Assembly (NCBI GenBank): GCA_003170875.1
Contig: PMYJ01000226.1
Location: forward strand, 1-8,800
Direction of reading: 5' to 3'
DNA: 8,800 bases
Source of the DNA: Candidatus Dormiibacterota bacterium
Lineage (GTDB): Bacteria > Chloroflexota > Dormibacteria > Aeolococcales > Aeolococcaceae
Shown here: in pieces, positions 1 to 6,910 of the stretch
Numbering within the stretch: position 1 is the first letter of the stretch
Layout of the letters: every line of letters starts with the position of its first letter
The notes under the pieces: generated by a model
Told to the model about the DNA's origin: nothing
What the model saw: only the letters and a program-made list of their open reading frames with translations
Databases searched by the model: none
Translations under genes and position numbers: made by a program

Positions 1-2046
1 GCCGGGTACAACATCTACCTGGGGCAGATCCCCGAGGCGGCGACCGTGGCCTCGATGGAGGACCCGGTCGACACCAACGTCTACGCGGCGAACGGCACCC
101 TCATCGACGTCATCCACCCGTCCGGCACCTTCCACCTCCACGCCTCGTACGCCGACATCTCGAACTACGTCCTGGAGGCGACGGTCGACATCGAGGACCG
201 CCACTTCTGGACGGAGAGCTCCCTGGACCTGGGCCGGATCGCGGAGGCCGGCGTGGGCTACCTGCGCCACACCAACGCGGGCGGCGCCTCCACCATCCCC
301 GAGCAGCTCGCCAAGATCAGCTTCCTGCAGGACAACGGCAGCCTCGCCTACAAGATCAAGGAGATCATCCTCGGGGCCGAGCTGGTCAACGACTTCACGA
401 AGCAGGACATCCTGGAGATGTACCTGAACCGCATCCCCTACGGGAACCAGGCGATCGGGATCCAGACCGCGGCGGAGCTGTACTTCCACGAGCCCGCGAG
501 CGCTCTGGACCTGGCCCAGTCGGCGATGCTCGCCGGCCTGCCCCAGGCCCCTTCGGAGTACGACCCCGACCTCAACCCAGGGGGCGCAGCACAGCGGCAG
601 GGCGCCGTGTTGCAGGCGATGGTGACGATGGGAAGCATCACCCAGGCCCAGGCGGACGCGGCGGCGGCCGAGCCGCTCAAGTACTACACGTGGGAGGAGT
701 ACCTCCCACCGACCACCATCGACGGGGCCAACACCTCCAGCTTCCTCAACTACCTCACCGGCTACTACCTCCCCAGCCTCTTCAATGGAGACGGGTTCGA
801 GGACCCCGGCGGCTACGACATCTACACGACGCTCAACCTGAAGGACCAGGCGCTCGGCGATGCGACGGTGCACAGCGTGATCACCTCCAACCCGGGCTGG
901 TTCGTGCAAGGGGCGGCCGGCGGTGACGGCGCCCTGGTGAGCCTCGACCCGCAGAACGGGGAGATCCTGGCCATGACCGGCAGTGCCAACTACAGCAGCA
1001 CGGTCTACGGCCAGGACAACCTGGCCATCGATGAGCGCCAGCCGGGCTCCACCATGAAGCTCTTCACCTATACGGACGCGATCGCTTCGCGCCAGTACAC
1101 GATGACGACGCAGGTCTCGGACGAGACGATGACGATCAACGGGTGGACGCCCAAGGACTACGAGGGCTTGTCCGCCGGCTACGGCTTCTGCGAGATGGAG
1201 TACTGCTTGGGCAACTCGCTGAACCTGCCGGCGGTCAGGACCGAGTACGCGCTGGGCGTGCTTCCCGTCGCCAACCTGGCCGTCGACGCGGGGGTCAGCC
1301 TGCTGCAGGGGGCAAACTTCCCGTCCTCCACCACGTACTCCTTCACCCTGGGGACGCTGCCGATCAGCCCGTTGGACCTCGCCGACGGCGCCGCCACCAT
1401 CGCCGACCTCGGCGTCCACCATTCCCCGGCGCCGGTCACGAAGATCACCGATGCGGCGAGCGGCACGCCGGTCTGGACCTACAACGCCGCCGCCAACGCC
1501 CAGCGGGTGGTCCCGGAGAACGTCGCATACATCATGGACGAGACGCTGAGCAAGGCCACCTACCGCCTGGCGGCGTTCGGCAGCTACCAGAGGCTCAGCC
1601 TGCCGGATCGCCAGGTCAGCGCCAAGACCGGCACCAGCGGCTCCGGGTACGACAACTTCGACAACTGGACGGTGGGTTGGACGCCGACCATCCTCACCGC
1701 GGTGTGGGTGGGCGACCCCCAGGGCGAGAGCGCCAAGTACGGGCTCTCCAATGTCACCAGCGGTGTGACCGGGGCGGCGCCGATCTGGCAGACATTCATG
1801 GAGGGCGTGACCGCGAATACCCCGGCGATCTGGTACCAGACGCCCTCCGACGTGTACCAGGCGGGCGGCGCGTACTACCTCCCCGGCACCGGTCCGGACA
1901 GCCCGATGGGCAACGGCGGCCCGATCTGCAACCCAGGCTGCCGCGGGCTCCCCACGGCCTCGGACACCCCCTTCTCCCAGCCTTATCAGACCCCGTCGCC
2001 CACGCCGGTGCCCTCGCCAAGCCCTTCGCCGTCCTCGGGGACTTAG
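1..2046 (+). CDS. Class A penicillin-binding protein (GT51 glycosyltransferase + transpeptidase), 5' end outside the window
   Basis: Bifunctional peptidoglycan synthase: it polymerises lipid II into glycan strands and cross-links stem peptides on the outer face of the membrane. The frame is open from base 1 and the first residues already align to the stretch before the GT51 domain. The GTG at 46 is therefore an internal codon, and the membrane anchor lies upstream. GT51 motifs: EDRHF with the catalytic Glu at 193-195, GASTIPEQLAK at 283-315, ILEMYLN with the second acidic residue at 415-417, then a YFHEP/LAGLPQAP block near 480-550. Transpeptidase motifs: STMK with the nucleophile Ser at 1048-1050, SLN at 1216-1224, KTGT at 1624-1635. 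The protein ends in a Pro/Ser-rich tail typical of PBP1-type enzymes. Oddities: the usual HxG after motif 1 is replaced by TESSLDLG, motif 2 has PEQ instead of TQQ, and two cysteine pairs are present. The family call is secure; which paralogue it is cannot be said. Confidence 0.96.
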   Translation, partial: AGYNIYLGQIPEAATVASMEDPVDTNVYAANGTLIDVIHPSGTFHLHASYADISNYVLEATVDIEDRHFWTESSLDLGRIAEAGVGYLRHTNAGGASTIPEQLAKISFLQDNGSLAYKIKEIILGAELVNDFTKQDILEMYLNRIPYGNQAIGIQTAAELYFHEPASALDLAQSAMLAGLPQAPSEYDPDLNPGGAAQRQGAVLQAMVTMGSITQAQADAAAAEPLKYYTWEEYLPPTTIDGANTSSFLNYLTGYYLPSLFNGDGFEDPGGYDIYTTLNLKDQALGDATVHSVITSNPGWFVQGAAGGDGALVSLDPQNGEILAMTGSANYSSTVYGQDNLAIDERQPGSTMKLFTYTDAIASRQYTMTTQVSDETMTINGWTPKDYEGLSAGYGFCEMEYCLGNSLNLPAVRTEYALGVLPVANLAVDAGVSLLQGANFPSSTTYSFTLGTLPISPLDLADGAATIADLGVHHSPAPVTKITDAASGTPVWTYNAAANAQRVVPENVAYIMDETLSKATYRLAAFGSYQRLSLPDRQVSAKTGTSGSGYDNFDNWTVGWTPTILTAVWVGDPQGESAKYGLSNVTSGVTGAAPIWQTFMEGVTANTPAIWYQTPSDVYQAGGAYYLPGTGPDSPMGNGGPICNPGCRGLPTASDTPFSQPYQTPSPTPVPSPSPSPSSGT

Positions 2047-2939
2047 CGACCGTCCGGCCCTGGCTCGTCCTCCGCTCCGCCGGGCCCGTCGTGGCGAAGG
2101 ATCGCCCACACGCCGTCGAGGTCGGCGACGTCCGGCAGGGCCTGATCGAGACGGACAGCATCGGTCTCCTCCGTTCCCAGGGCGGCGACCCGGATCGAGA
2201 CGCTGCACCGGATCTTGAGGGGGACATCGTCGGCCTCGGAGAGGCTGTCGCTCAGTGACCACCAGTACTGCAGCGAGACGTCGTCGGCCGCCTGCAGGCT
2301 CACCGAGAAGGCGTTGAGCGCCGGCGCGTCCGGATCATCGTCGACGTCCGCCGAGAAGACCCGGAGCAGGCGGAGGAAGGCCTCGCGCTCCATGCTGACG
2401 TCGAGCGCATCGACGAACCGCTCCGGCGCCGGCGCATCGCCGGTGCCCGCGAGCGGCTCCGATCCCGCCGGCCCCTGGAGATCGCGACTGCCATCGAGCA
2501 CGTCGTAGGTCGCGTCCTCGACCACGATCTGCCCCAGCTCGGCCTCGAACTCCTCCAGGTCGAAGATCCGGGGATGGGCGACCAGGCGACCCCAGCGCTC
2601 GCCCCCGTCGAGGCTGTACGCGTAGGCGGAACCGTGGCGCGCGACCAGGAAGCGCTGCGGCTGGCCGGGCCCGTACAGGGCAACCTGAGCGCGGTCGAGC
2701 ACCCGATCCTCGTACTCGACAAACGTTTCGAGGACGAGGCTGACGGGCTCCGCGGCACCCTGCTCGCCGGCCGCCGCCGCGAGCGTGCGCTCCTGAAACT
2801 CCACGGTCACCCGCACCCGCCCGGCGTCGCCGAGACCGGCGCGCATCTCACGGTAGAGGGCACCGAGGCTGAGGCGCTGGTCCGAGCTCACGACAGGACG
2901 GGCGGTGACGAGGGGCAGCGGCACATCGCCGGTGGACAA
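2043..2939 (-). CDS. Conserved-looking hypothetical protein, acidic, about 298 residues
   Basis: I do not recognise the family. The frame has strong G/C third positions and a normal protein composition, unlike the Arg/Pro-rich opposite-strand frames, so I regard it as real. It is soluble and acidic, with no signal peptide or membrane segment for any start considered. The predicted pattern is mostly beta (for example RVRVTVEFQERT, SAYAYSLDGGERWGRL, VSLQYWWSLSDSL, IRCSVSIRVAAL) with helical pieces such as DLEEFEAELGQIV and EREAFLRLLRVF. A two-domain LolA/LppX-like beta fold is a guess only. The start is uncertain: the frame extends to a GTG at 3038, but that start would overlap the start of the divergent rhomboid gene and its promoter and would add a basic, unstructured leader. 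A TTG at 2939 or a GTG at 2924 is more likely; neither has a clear Shine-Dalgarno. The TAA stop overlaps the TAG of the convergent penicillin-binding protein gene. Confidence 0.7.
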   Translation of the reverse strand: MSTGDVPLPLVTARPVVSSDQRLSLGALYREMRAGLGDAGRVRVTVEFQERTLAAAAGEQGAAEPVSLVLETFVEYEDRVLDRAQVALYGPGQPQRFLVARHGSAYAYSLDGGERWGRLVAHPRIFDLEEFEAELGQIVVEDATYDVLDGSRDLQGPAGSEPLAGTGDAPAPERFVDALDVSMEREAFLRLLRVFSADVDDDPDAPALNAFSVSLQAADDVSLQYWWSLSDSLSEADDVPLKIRCSVSIRVAALGTEETDAVRLDQALPDVADLDGVWAILRHDGPGGAEDEPGPDGR

Positions 2940-3012
2940 TAGCGCGAACGGCCCCCGGGCCTGCGCGGCGGTTCGCCACCTCTCCCGGCGGGGCCTCCCC
3001 CCTCCGCGCCGA

Positions 3013-3018
3013 TAGACT
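3013..3018 (+). promoter_or_regulatory. -10 element of a leaderless-type promoter for the rhomboid gene
   Basis: TAGACT fits the TANNNT -10 consensus and ends six bases before the GTG at 3025. With the usual spacing, transcription would begin at or within a base or so of the start codon, giving a leaderless mRNA. This agrees with the lack of any Shine-Dalgarno before that GTG. No convincing -35 box is seen, which is common for leaderless promoters in high-GC Gram-positive lineages. Confidence 0.55.
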
Positions 3019-3024
3019 GGCCCA

Positions 3025-4398
3025 GTGACGGAGAACACCTGGTCCGACGAGGGGGGGCTGCCCCCCGAACCGCCGGCGCTCGCCCGGCTGGTGGGCCTGG
3101 GGCTGGTAACTCGCTACCGCCTCCGCCTCGCCGATCCCCGGGACAGCCGGCTCGGTGAGCTGGGCTCGGATTACGCACTGGTGACCGTGGCCTGGACCGG
3201 CACCCGCTCGGCCCTGGTCGGCTTCTTCCAGCCGCCGGACGACCCAGGGGCACAGCTTGCCGACCTCCACCGCCGGATCGGGGCCGCGCTGCGCTGGGGC
3301 GACGCCCGTCTACGGACTCAGCCGGCGACACACTGCGACATCCTGCTGGTCGCCCTCTCCCCCCTCACCGCCCAGCTACCACCACCCGCCCACCCGGCGG
3401 TCCGCCTAGGGGTCGCGTGGACCGACGCGGGGTCCGGCGAGGCCGGCGCCCTGCTCCCGACGCCACCCGGCCTGCCCGGCGTGGGCGAGATCCGGACGGC
3501 GGCTCGCGCACTCCGGGGCGGTTCCGAGGCGCCGACGCTCGCGGCCGTCGACCTCGCCGAGCGCGAGACCGTCCACAGCGGCTACGTGGCCCCGACCCGG
3601 CGGGCGCTGATCTCCACGCCGCGGCTCACCTACGCCATGGTGGCGACCTTCGTCGTCATCTTCCTCATCGAGAACACGATGTGGCAGCGCTACGGCGGCC
3701 CTGGAGACGTGAGCTACGCCGGCTACTCGGCGGTCGGAGGCATCGCCTTCGGGTACCCCGGGGGCAGCGACTGGTGGCGGTTCTTCAGCACCGCCCTCCT
3801 CCACGTCCCCGGCTTCTTCAACTCCGGTGGAGGGCCCAGCTCGTACCTCTCGCTCCACCTGCTGGTCAACTGCTACTCGACGGTCATCCTCGGCCGCATC
3901 ATCGAGCCGCTGTACGGGCGGATCACCTTGACCGCCACCTTCATCGCCACCGCCTTTGCCGCCAGCGCGGTGAGCGTCCTTGCCAGCACCCTCAACCTCC
4001 CCTTCTCCGACTCGGTCTTCCTCGGAGCCTCAGGGGGCCTCATGGGCCTGCTGGGGCTGCTCTTCACCCTCGGCCGGGTCCAGGGAAGGGAAGTCCCGGC
4101 CGGGCTGGCTCACGCGCTGCGCCGCGGGGTGCTGATCTCTCTGTTCATGACCGTGATCCTGGGCTTCACCTTCTCCGGCTACATCGACAACTACGCCCAC
4201 CTGGGCGGCTTCGCGACCGGGGTCCTGATCGGCCTGGTCATCCCCCCCGTGCGCGCTGTCGGCGGCCGCGACCTCGCACTGTGGCAGAAGGCGGCGCTCA
4301 TCGGCGTCATCGCCCTCGGCACGGTGGCGGTGCTGCTGGCGGTGATCAACCTCGGCCAGTTCCTGGCCTCCAACCCGGCGCCCCTGACCATCCCCTGA
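3025..4398 (+). CDS. Rhomboid-family intramembrane serine protease with an N-terminal soluble domain
   Basis: Predicted polytopic membrane protease that cleaves transmembrane segments of substrate proteins. Residues 1-200 form a soluble alpha/beta-looking domain with no membrane segment. The rhomboid core follows: a first membrane helix at about 201-219, a loop with WWRFFSTALLH (250-260) matching the family WR motif, HLLVN (H278, N282) in the second core helix, GASGG with nucleophile Ser336, and NYAHLGGFATG with the catalytic His392. A further hydrophobic helix at 421-442 gives a 6+1 arrangement. The Ser/His dyad and HxxxN are intact, so it should be active rather than a pseudoprotease. At 457 residues it is much longer than a minimal rhomboid; the extra length is the N-terminal domain, an architecture reminiscent of YqgP/GluP, although homology of that domain is not shown. 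The GTG start is chosen because of the TAGACT box just upstream. The substrate is unknown. It ends facing rsfS, 97 bases away. Confidence 0.93.
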   Translation: MTENTWSDEGGLPPEPPALARLVGLGLVTRYRLRLADPRDSRLGELGSDYALVTVAWTGTRSALVGFFQPPDDPGAQLADLHRRIGAALRWGDARLRTQPATHCDILLVALSPLTAQLPPPAHPAVRLGVAWTDAGSGEAGALLPTPPGLPGVGEIRTAARALRGGSEAPTLAAVDLAERETVHSGYVAPTRRALISTPRLTYAMVATFVVIFLIENTMWQRYGGPGDVSYAGYSAVGGIAFGYPGGSDWWRFFSTALLHVPGFFNSGGGPSSYLSLHLLVNCYSTVILGRIIEPLYGRITLTATFIATAFAASAVSVLASTLNLPFSDSVFLGASGGLMGLLGLLFTLGRVQGREVPAGLAHALRRGVLISLFMTVILGFTFSGYIDNYAHLGGFATGVLIGLVIPPVRAVGGRDLALWQKAALIGVIALGTVAVLLAVINLGQFLASNPAPLTIP

Positions 4399-4482
4399 GC
4401 GAGCCGCGGCCCCTGGATGCCGCTCCGGCCGACAAGATCAGGGGAGGGAGCAGCGGACCTGACGCCGACCTGGGCGGAAAGG

Positions 4483-4501
4483 GGCTGAAGCCGTCTCAGC
4501 C
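4483..4501 (-). terminator. Weak candidate hairpin at the end of rsfS
   Basis: A perfect 6-base inverted repeat (GGCTGA / TCAGCC, 7-base loop) spans the rsfS stop codon in the convergent gap between the rhomboid gene and rsfS. On the minus strand it is followed by a pyrimidine run (CCCCTTT) rather than a clean T tract. It may mark the end of the ribosomal-protein cluster transcript. It is short and partly coding, so an intrinsic terminator is unproven. A second weak 5-base stem lies at 4406-4423. Confidence 0.25.
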
Positions 4502-4834
4502 GACCTCGGCCCTGGGGGAGCTCCACAGCCCCTCCAGGTCGTAGAAGATCCGCTCTCCGGGGAGGAAGACGTGGGCGATCACCGAGTCGAAGTCGACGCA
4601 CGCCCAGGAGGCGTCGCGCATCCCGGCCACGTGCAGCGGCCGGGCTCCGAGCGCCCGGCAGGCCTCCTCGATATTGTCAACAATGGCCCTAACCTGCCGG
4701 TCCGTGTCGCCCTCGCAGACCACGAAGAAGTCTGCGATGGTGGTCTTGCCCCGGAGGTCGATGCTCACGACGTCGCGCGCCTTCTTGTCGGCGGCGGCGG
4801 AGCTGATCGCCTCCACCAACTCTTCGGACGTCAT
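4496..4834 (-). CDS. rsfS: Ribosomal silencing factor RsfS (Iojap/YbeB family)
   Basis: RsfS binds ribosomal protein uL14 on the 50S subunit and blocks joining to 30S, lowering translation in starvation or stationary phase. The 112-residue protein from the ATG at 4834 has the normal family length. Recognisable blocks are an N-terminal helix (EELVEAISSAAADKKA), the strand SIDLRGKTTIADFFVV followed by GDTDRQVRAI, and the signature WACVDFDSVIAHVF plus RIFYDLEGLW near the C-terminus. The commonly seen Glu-Gly before the tryptophan block is Ala-Gly here (HVAG), a small departure. An in-frame TTG at 4840 would add two residues; ATG is preferred. It is last in the minus-strand cluster after nadD, the classic neighbour, but a gap of about 90 bases with a hairpin and a -10-like box separates them, so it may have its own promoter. 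There is no clear Shine-Dalgarno. Confidence 0.95.
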   Translation of the reverse strand: MTSEELVEAISSAAADKKARDVVSIDLRGKTTIADFFVVCEGDTDRQVRAIVDNIEEACRALGARPLHVAGMRDASWACVDFDSVIAHVFLPGERIFYDLEGLWSSPRAEVG

Positions 4835-4843
4835 CCACAAACG

Positions 4844-4849
4844 ATTATG
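4844..4849 (-). promoter_or_regulatory. Candidate -10 box for rsfS
   Basis: Read on the minus strand this is CATAAT, one mismatch from TATAAT, ending nine bases before the rsfS ATG. It stands out as an A/T island in very GC-rich sequence. The start point would fall within a few bases of the ATG, giving a leaderless or nearly leaderless rsfS message. No good -35 box is present. The same hexamer serves as the -10 of the promoter at 8184-8213. Confidence 0.4.
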
Positions 4850-4871
4850 ACATCGGTGCGGGCGCGGACCG

Positions 4872-4886
4872 GCCGGCCTGTGGCCG
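4872..4886 (-). other. GC-rich hairpin between nadD and rsfS
   Basis: CCGGCC / GGCCGG, a perfect 6-base stem with a 3-base loop, sits in the 90-base gap after the nadD stop and before the rsfS -10-like box. There is no T tract, so it looks more like an RNA-processing or pausing element than an intrinsic terminator. In such GC-rich DNA a stem this short could arise by chance. Confidence 0.3.
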
Positions 4887-4924
4887 GGCCGGAGCGACCG
4901 GAGCGCGTCGGGTACCTGGCCGGC

Positions 4925-5524
4925 TCAGCGATAGAGGCCCCGCTCCTCGATGATGGCGGCGACGGCGGGGCTGACCAGGCCGTCCAGCGTCTCCCCGGTC
5001 GAAACACGGCGACGGATCTCGGTACCGGAGATGTCCGGGGAGTCGATGCCCACCACCCGGGTGAGCTCGGGCAGGAAGCCGAGGGCGATCGCCTCCGCAT
5101 GGCGGATCGGAGCCTCCCCGGCGCGGTTGACCAGGACAAAGTGGTAGCTGCCCAACAGCTCGGCGGCCCCGTGCCAGGCGGACGTCTGCCGGGCGGCGTC
5201 GGCACCGAAGACCACCCAGAGCTGGGTACCCCCATGCCCGGATCCCAGGTCGCGCATGGTGTCGAGGGTGTAGGACGGGCCGGGGCGCCGCAGCTCCAGG
5301 TCGAGGGCGGCGATGCGGGGGCGTCCCTCGATCGCAGCTCTGCACATCGCCAGGCGGTCGGCGGCGCCGGCGATGACCGGGCCGCGGTGGGGCGGCAACC
5401 CGGCCGGCACCACCCAGACCTCATCAGCCAGGACGCCGTCCCTCGCCTGCTCGGCGACCGCGAGGTGACCGAGGTGGAAGGGGTCGAAGGTGCCGCCGAA
5501 GACCGCGACCCGGGTGGGGCTCAT
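4925..5524 (-). CDS. nadD: Nicotinate-mononucleotide adenylyltransferase NadD
   Basis: Transfers AMP from ATP to nicotinate mononucleotide, giving deamido-NAD+ and pyrophosphate; this is the committed late step shared by the de novo and salvage routes to NAD. The protein is 199 residues, normal for the family. It has the nucleotidyltransferase motif GGTFDPFHLGH at 10-20 (the HxGH-type ATP site), PPHR at 44-47, PSYTLDTM at 83-90, the WVVFGADA strand and loop at 103-110 followed by a conserved Trp (117), and ISGTEIRRR at 165-173, the C-terminal ISxTxIR phosphate-binding motif. The start is the ATG at 5524, which overlaps the obgE TGA in an ATGA, so translation is probably coupled to obgE. The frame continues upstream into obgE coding sequence, but that extension is Arg/Pro-rich and precedes the normal family N-terminus. 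Third-to-fourth gene order in the cluster matches many Gram-positive genomes. Confidence 0.97.
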   Translation of the reverse strand: MSPTRVAVFGGTFDPFHLGHLAVAEQARDGVLADEVWVVPAGLPPHRGPVIAGAADRLAMCRAAIEGRPRIAALDLELRRPGPSYTLDTMRDLGSGHGGTQLWVVFGADAARQTSAWHGAAELLGSYHFVLVNRAGEAPIRHAEAIALGFLPELTRVVGIDSPDISGTEIRRRVSTGETLDGLVSPAVAAIIEERGLYR

Positions 5525-6888
5525 CCGCGTGACCGGCGCGGTGGCGGGGGGAGGGATCCCAGGGCGTCCGCCTTGAAGGTGAACTCGGCGGAGCCGATGC
5601 GGACGGTGTCGCCGTCCTTGCAACCGGCAGCCGTCAGGGCGGCATCGACACCCGCAGCTGCCAGCCTCCGATGGAGTACGGCCACCGCCTCCTCCTCGTC
5701 GAGGTCGGTGCGCTCCACGATCCGCTCGACCGCTGGGTCGGTGACCCGGTAGGCCCCGTCCGGCTCGCGATCCACCCGTGGCGGTCCGGTTGCGCGGGAG
5801 ACGTGCCGGTAGACGCGGTGGCCGCCCGACGCAGCGTCACCCGCCCCGGCCCCCTGCCCGCCCCCCGACCGGTCCGGTGAGCCGGCGCCGATGCTGGCCG
5901 AGTCGCGGGCCGCGGCGACCAGCGCGGCGGCCGCCTCGAGGAGGTCACGGGTGCCAATGCCACCGGCTGCACTGATCCGGTGAGAGCCGGGAAACTCCGG
6001 CTCGAGCTCGCTGGCTGCCTCCCCCGCCTCGGGCAGGTCGACCTTGTTGAGGGCGACCAGAGTGGGCCGCTCGGCGAGCTGGGAGCTGAAGGCGCCCAGC
6101 TCCGCCACCACCTGCCCGACCGCCCGCCTCGCCTCGGCAGCGCCGGCGGCGCAATCCACCACGTGGATGAGCACCCTGGTCCGCTCCAGGTGGCGGAGGA
6201 ACTCGATGCCCAGCCCGGCACCGTCGTGCGCGCCCTCGATGAGCCCGGGAACGTCGGCGAGGACCAGGATGTGCCCACCGCTCATCTCGGCCACGCCCAG
6301 GTTGGGGTGAAGGGTGGTGAAGGGGTAGGCGGCGACCTTTGGCCGCGCCCCGGTGAGGGCGGCGAGCAGGGTGGACTTGCCGGCGTTGGGGAGCCCGACC
6401 AGGCCGATATCGGCGATCAGCTTGAGCTCCAGATGGATGCGGCGCTGCGCCCCGGGGTCCCCCAGATCGGCGATCCTGGGAGCCTGGCGGACCGGACCCG
6501 CAAAGTGGGCGTTCCCGCGGCCTCCGCGCCCCCCTTCGGCGACCACCAGACGCTGGCCGAGGCCGGCGAGGTCGCCGATCAGCTCGCCGTTCTCCGCGTC
6601 GGTCACGACCGTACCGGGCGGCACGGGGAGGACGAGGTCCGGCCCGTCGCGACCGCTGCGCAGCGCACCGCCGCCCGGCCGTCCGTCCGGAGCATGGAAG
6701 CGGCGCCGCTCGCGGTAACGGCTCAGGCTGCTGTCGCCCGGCTCGACGACCAGGACGACGCTCCCGCCCCATCCCCCGTCACCACCATCGGGGCCGCCGC
6801 GCGGGACGTACTTCTCGCGCCGGAAGCCGACCGCGCCGCGCCCACCGGAGCCGGCGGCGACATCGAGGCTGACCTCGTCGATGAACAC
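5521..6888 (-). CDS. obgE: GTPase Obg/CgtA, with C-terminal OCT domain
   Basis: Essential GTPase that binds the 50S subunit late in its assembly and links ribosome maturation to ppGpp and GTP levels. The 455-residue protein has three domains. The glycine-rich Obg fold is at 1-157 (for example RGGPDGGDGGWGG at 30-42). The G domain has G1 GLPNAGKS at 165-172, G2 PFTT at 189-192, G3 DVPG at 212-215, G4 NKVD at 281-284 and G5 SAA at 306-308. The OCT domain is at about 358-440, the extra C-terminal module typical of Gram-positive-type Obg. A Gly/Ala/Ser-rich linker (about 330-356) joins the G and OCT domains, and a short basic Pro/Arg tail ends the protein. The start is the GTG at 6888, giving the standard MFIDEV N-terminus; no Shine-Dalgarno is visible, and a strong hairpin lies 23 bases upstream. 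It follows rpmA by 53 bases and overlaps nadD by four. Confidence 0.98.
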   Translation of the reverse strand: MFIDEVSLDVAAGSGGRGAVGFRREKYVPRGGPDGGDGGWGGSVVLVVEPGDSSLSRYRERRRFHAPDGRPGGGALRSGRDGPDLVLPVPPGTVVTDAENGELIGDLAGLGQRLVVAEGGRGGRGNAHFAGPVRQAPRIADLGDPGAQRRIHLELKLIADIGLVGLPNAGKSTLLAALTGARPKVAAYPFTTLHPNLGVAEMSGGHILVLADVPGLIEGAHDGAGLGIEFLRHLERTRVLIHVVDCAAGAAEARRAVGQVVAELGAFSSQLAERPTLVALNKVDLPEAGEAASELEPEFPGSHRISAAGGIGTRDLLEAAAALVAAARDSASIGAGSPDRSGGGQGAGAGDAASGGHRVYRHVSRATGPPRVDREPDGAYRVTDPAVERIVERTDLDEEEAVAVLHRRLAAAGVDAALTAAGCKDGDTVRIGSAEFTFKADALGSLPPPPRRSRG

Positions 6889-6910
6889 GGGTGAGGGCTC
6901 AGCTCAGACC

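Noticed and set aside
1..45. GTG at 46 as the start of the PBP gene
   Set aside because: The frame is open to base 1 with PBP-like residues, and a start at 46 would leave the enzyme without its required membrane anchor.
1143..2258. Long plus-strand open frame (371 codons) overlapping the PBP
   Set aside because: It is an out-of-frame shadow of the penicillin-binding protein, Arg/Gly/Pro-rich with no domain. The PBP frame has all catalytic motifs.
2940..3038. N-terminal extension of the unknown minus-strand gene to a GTG at 3038
   Set aside because: It would overlap the start and -10 box of the rhomboid gene and encodes a basic low-complexity leader. It cannot be excluded, so the start is marked as uncertain.
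5525..5623. Upstream in-frame extension of nadD to a start at 5623
   Set aside because: It adds an Arg/Pro-rich segment within obgE coding sequence before the standard NadD N-terminus. The ATG overlapping the obgE stop is the normal coupled start.
4571..5752. Long plus-strand open frame (393 codons) opposite rsfS and nadD
   Set aside because: It crosses three well-identified minus-strand genes and has shadow-type composition. High GC makes stop codons rare on the opposite strand.
5980..6894. Plus-strand open frame (304 codons) opposite obgE
   Set aside because: It lies entirely within the obgE coding region, whose G motifs are intact. No recognisable domain.
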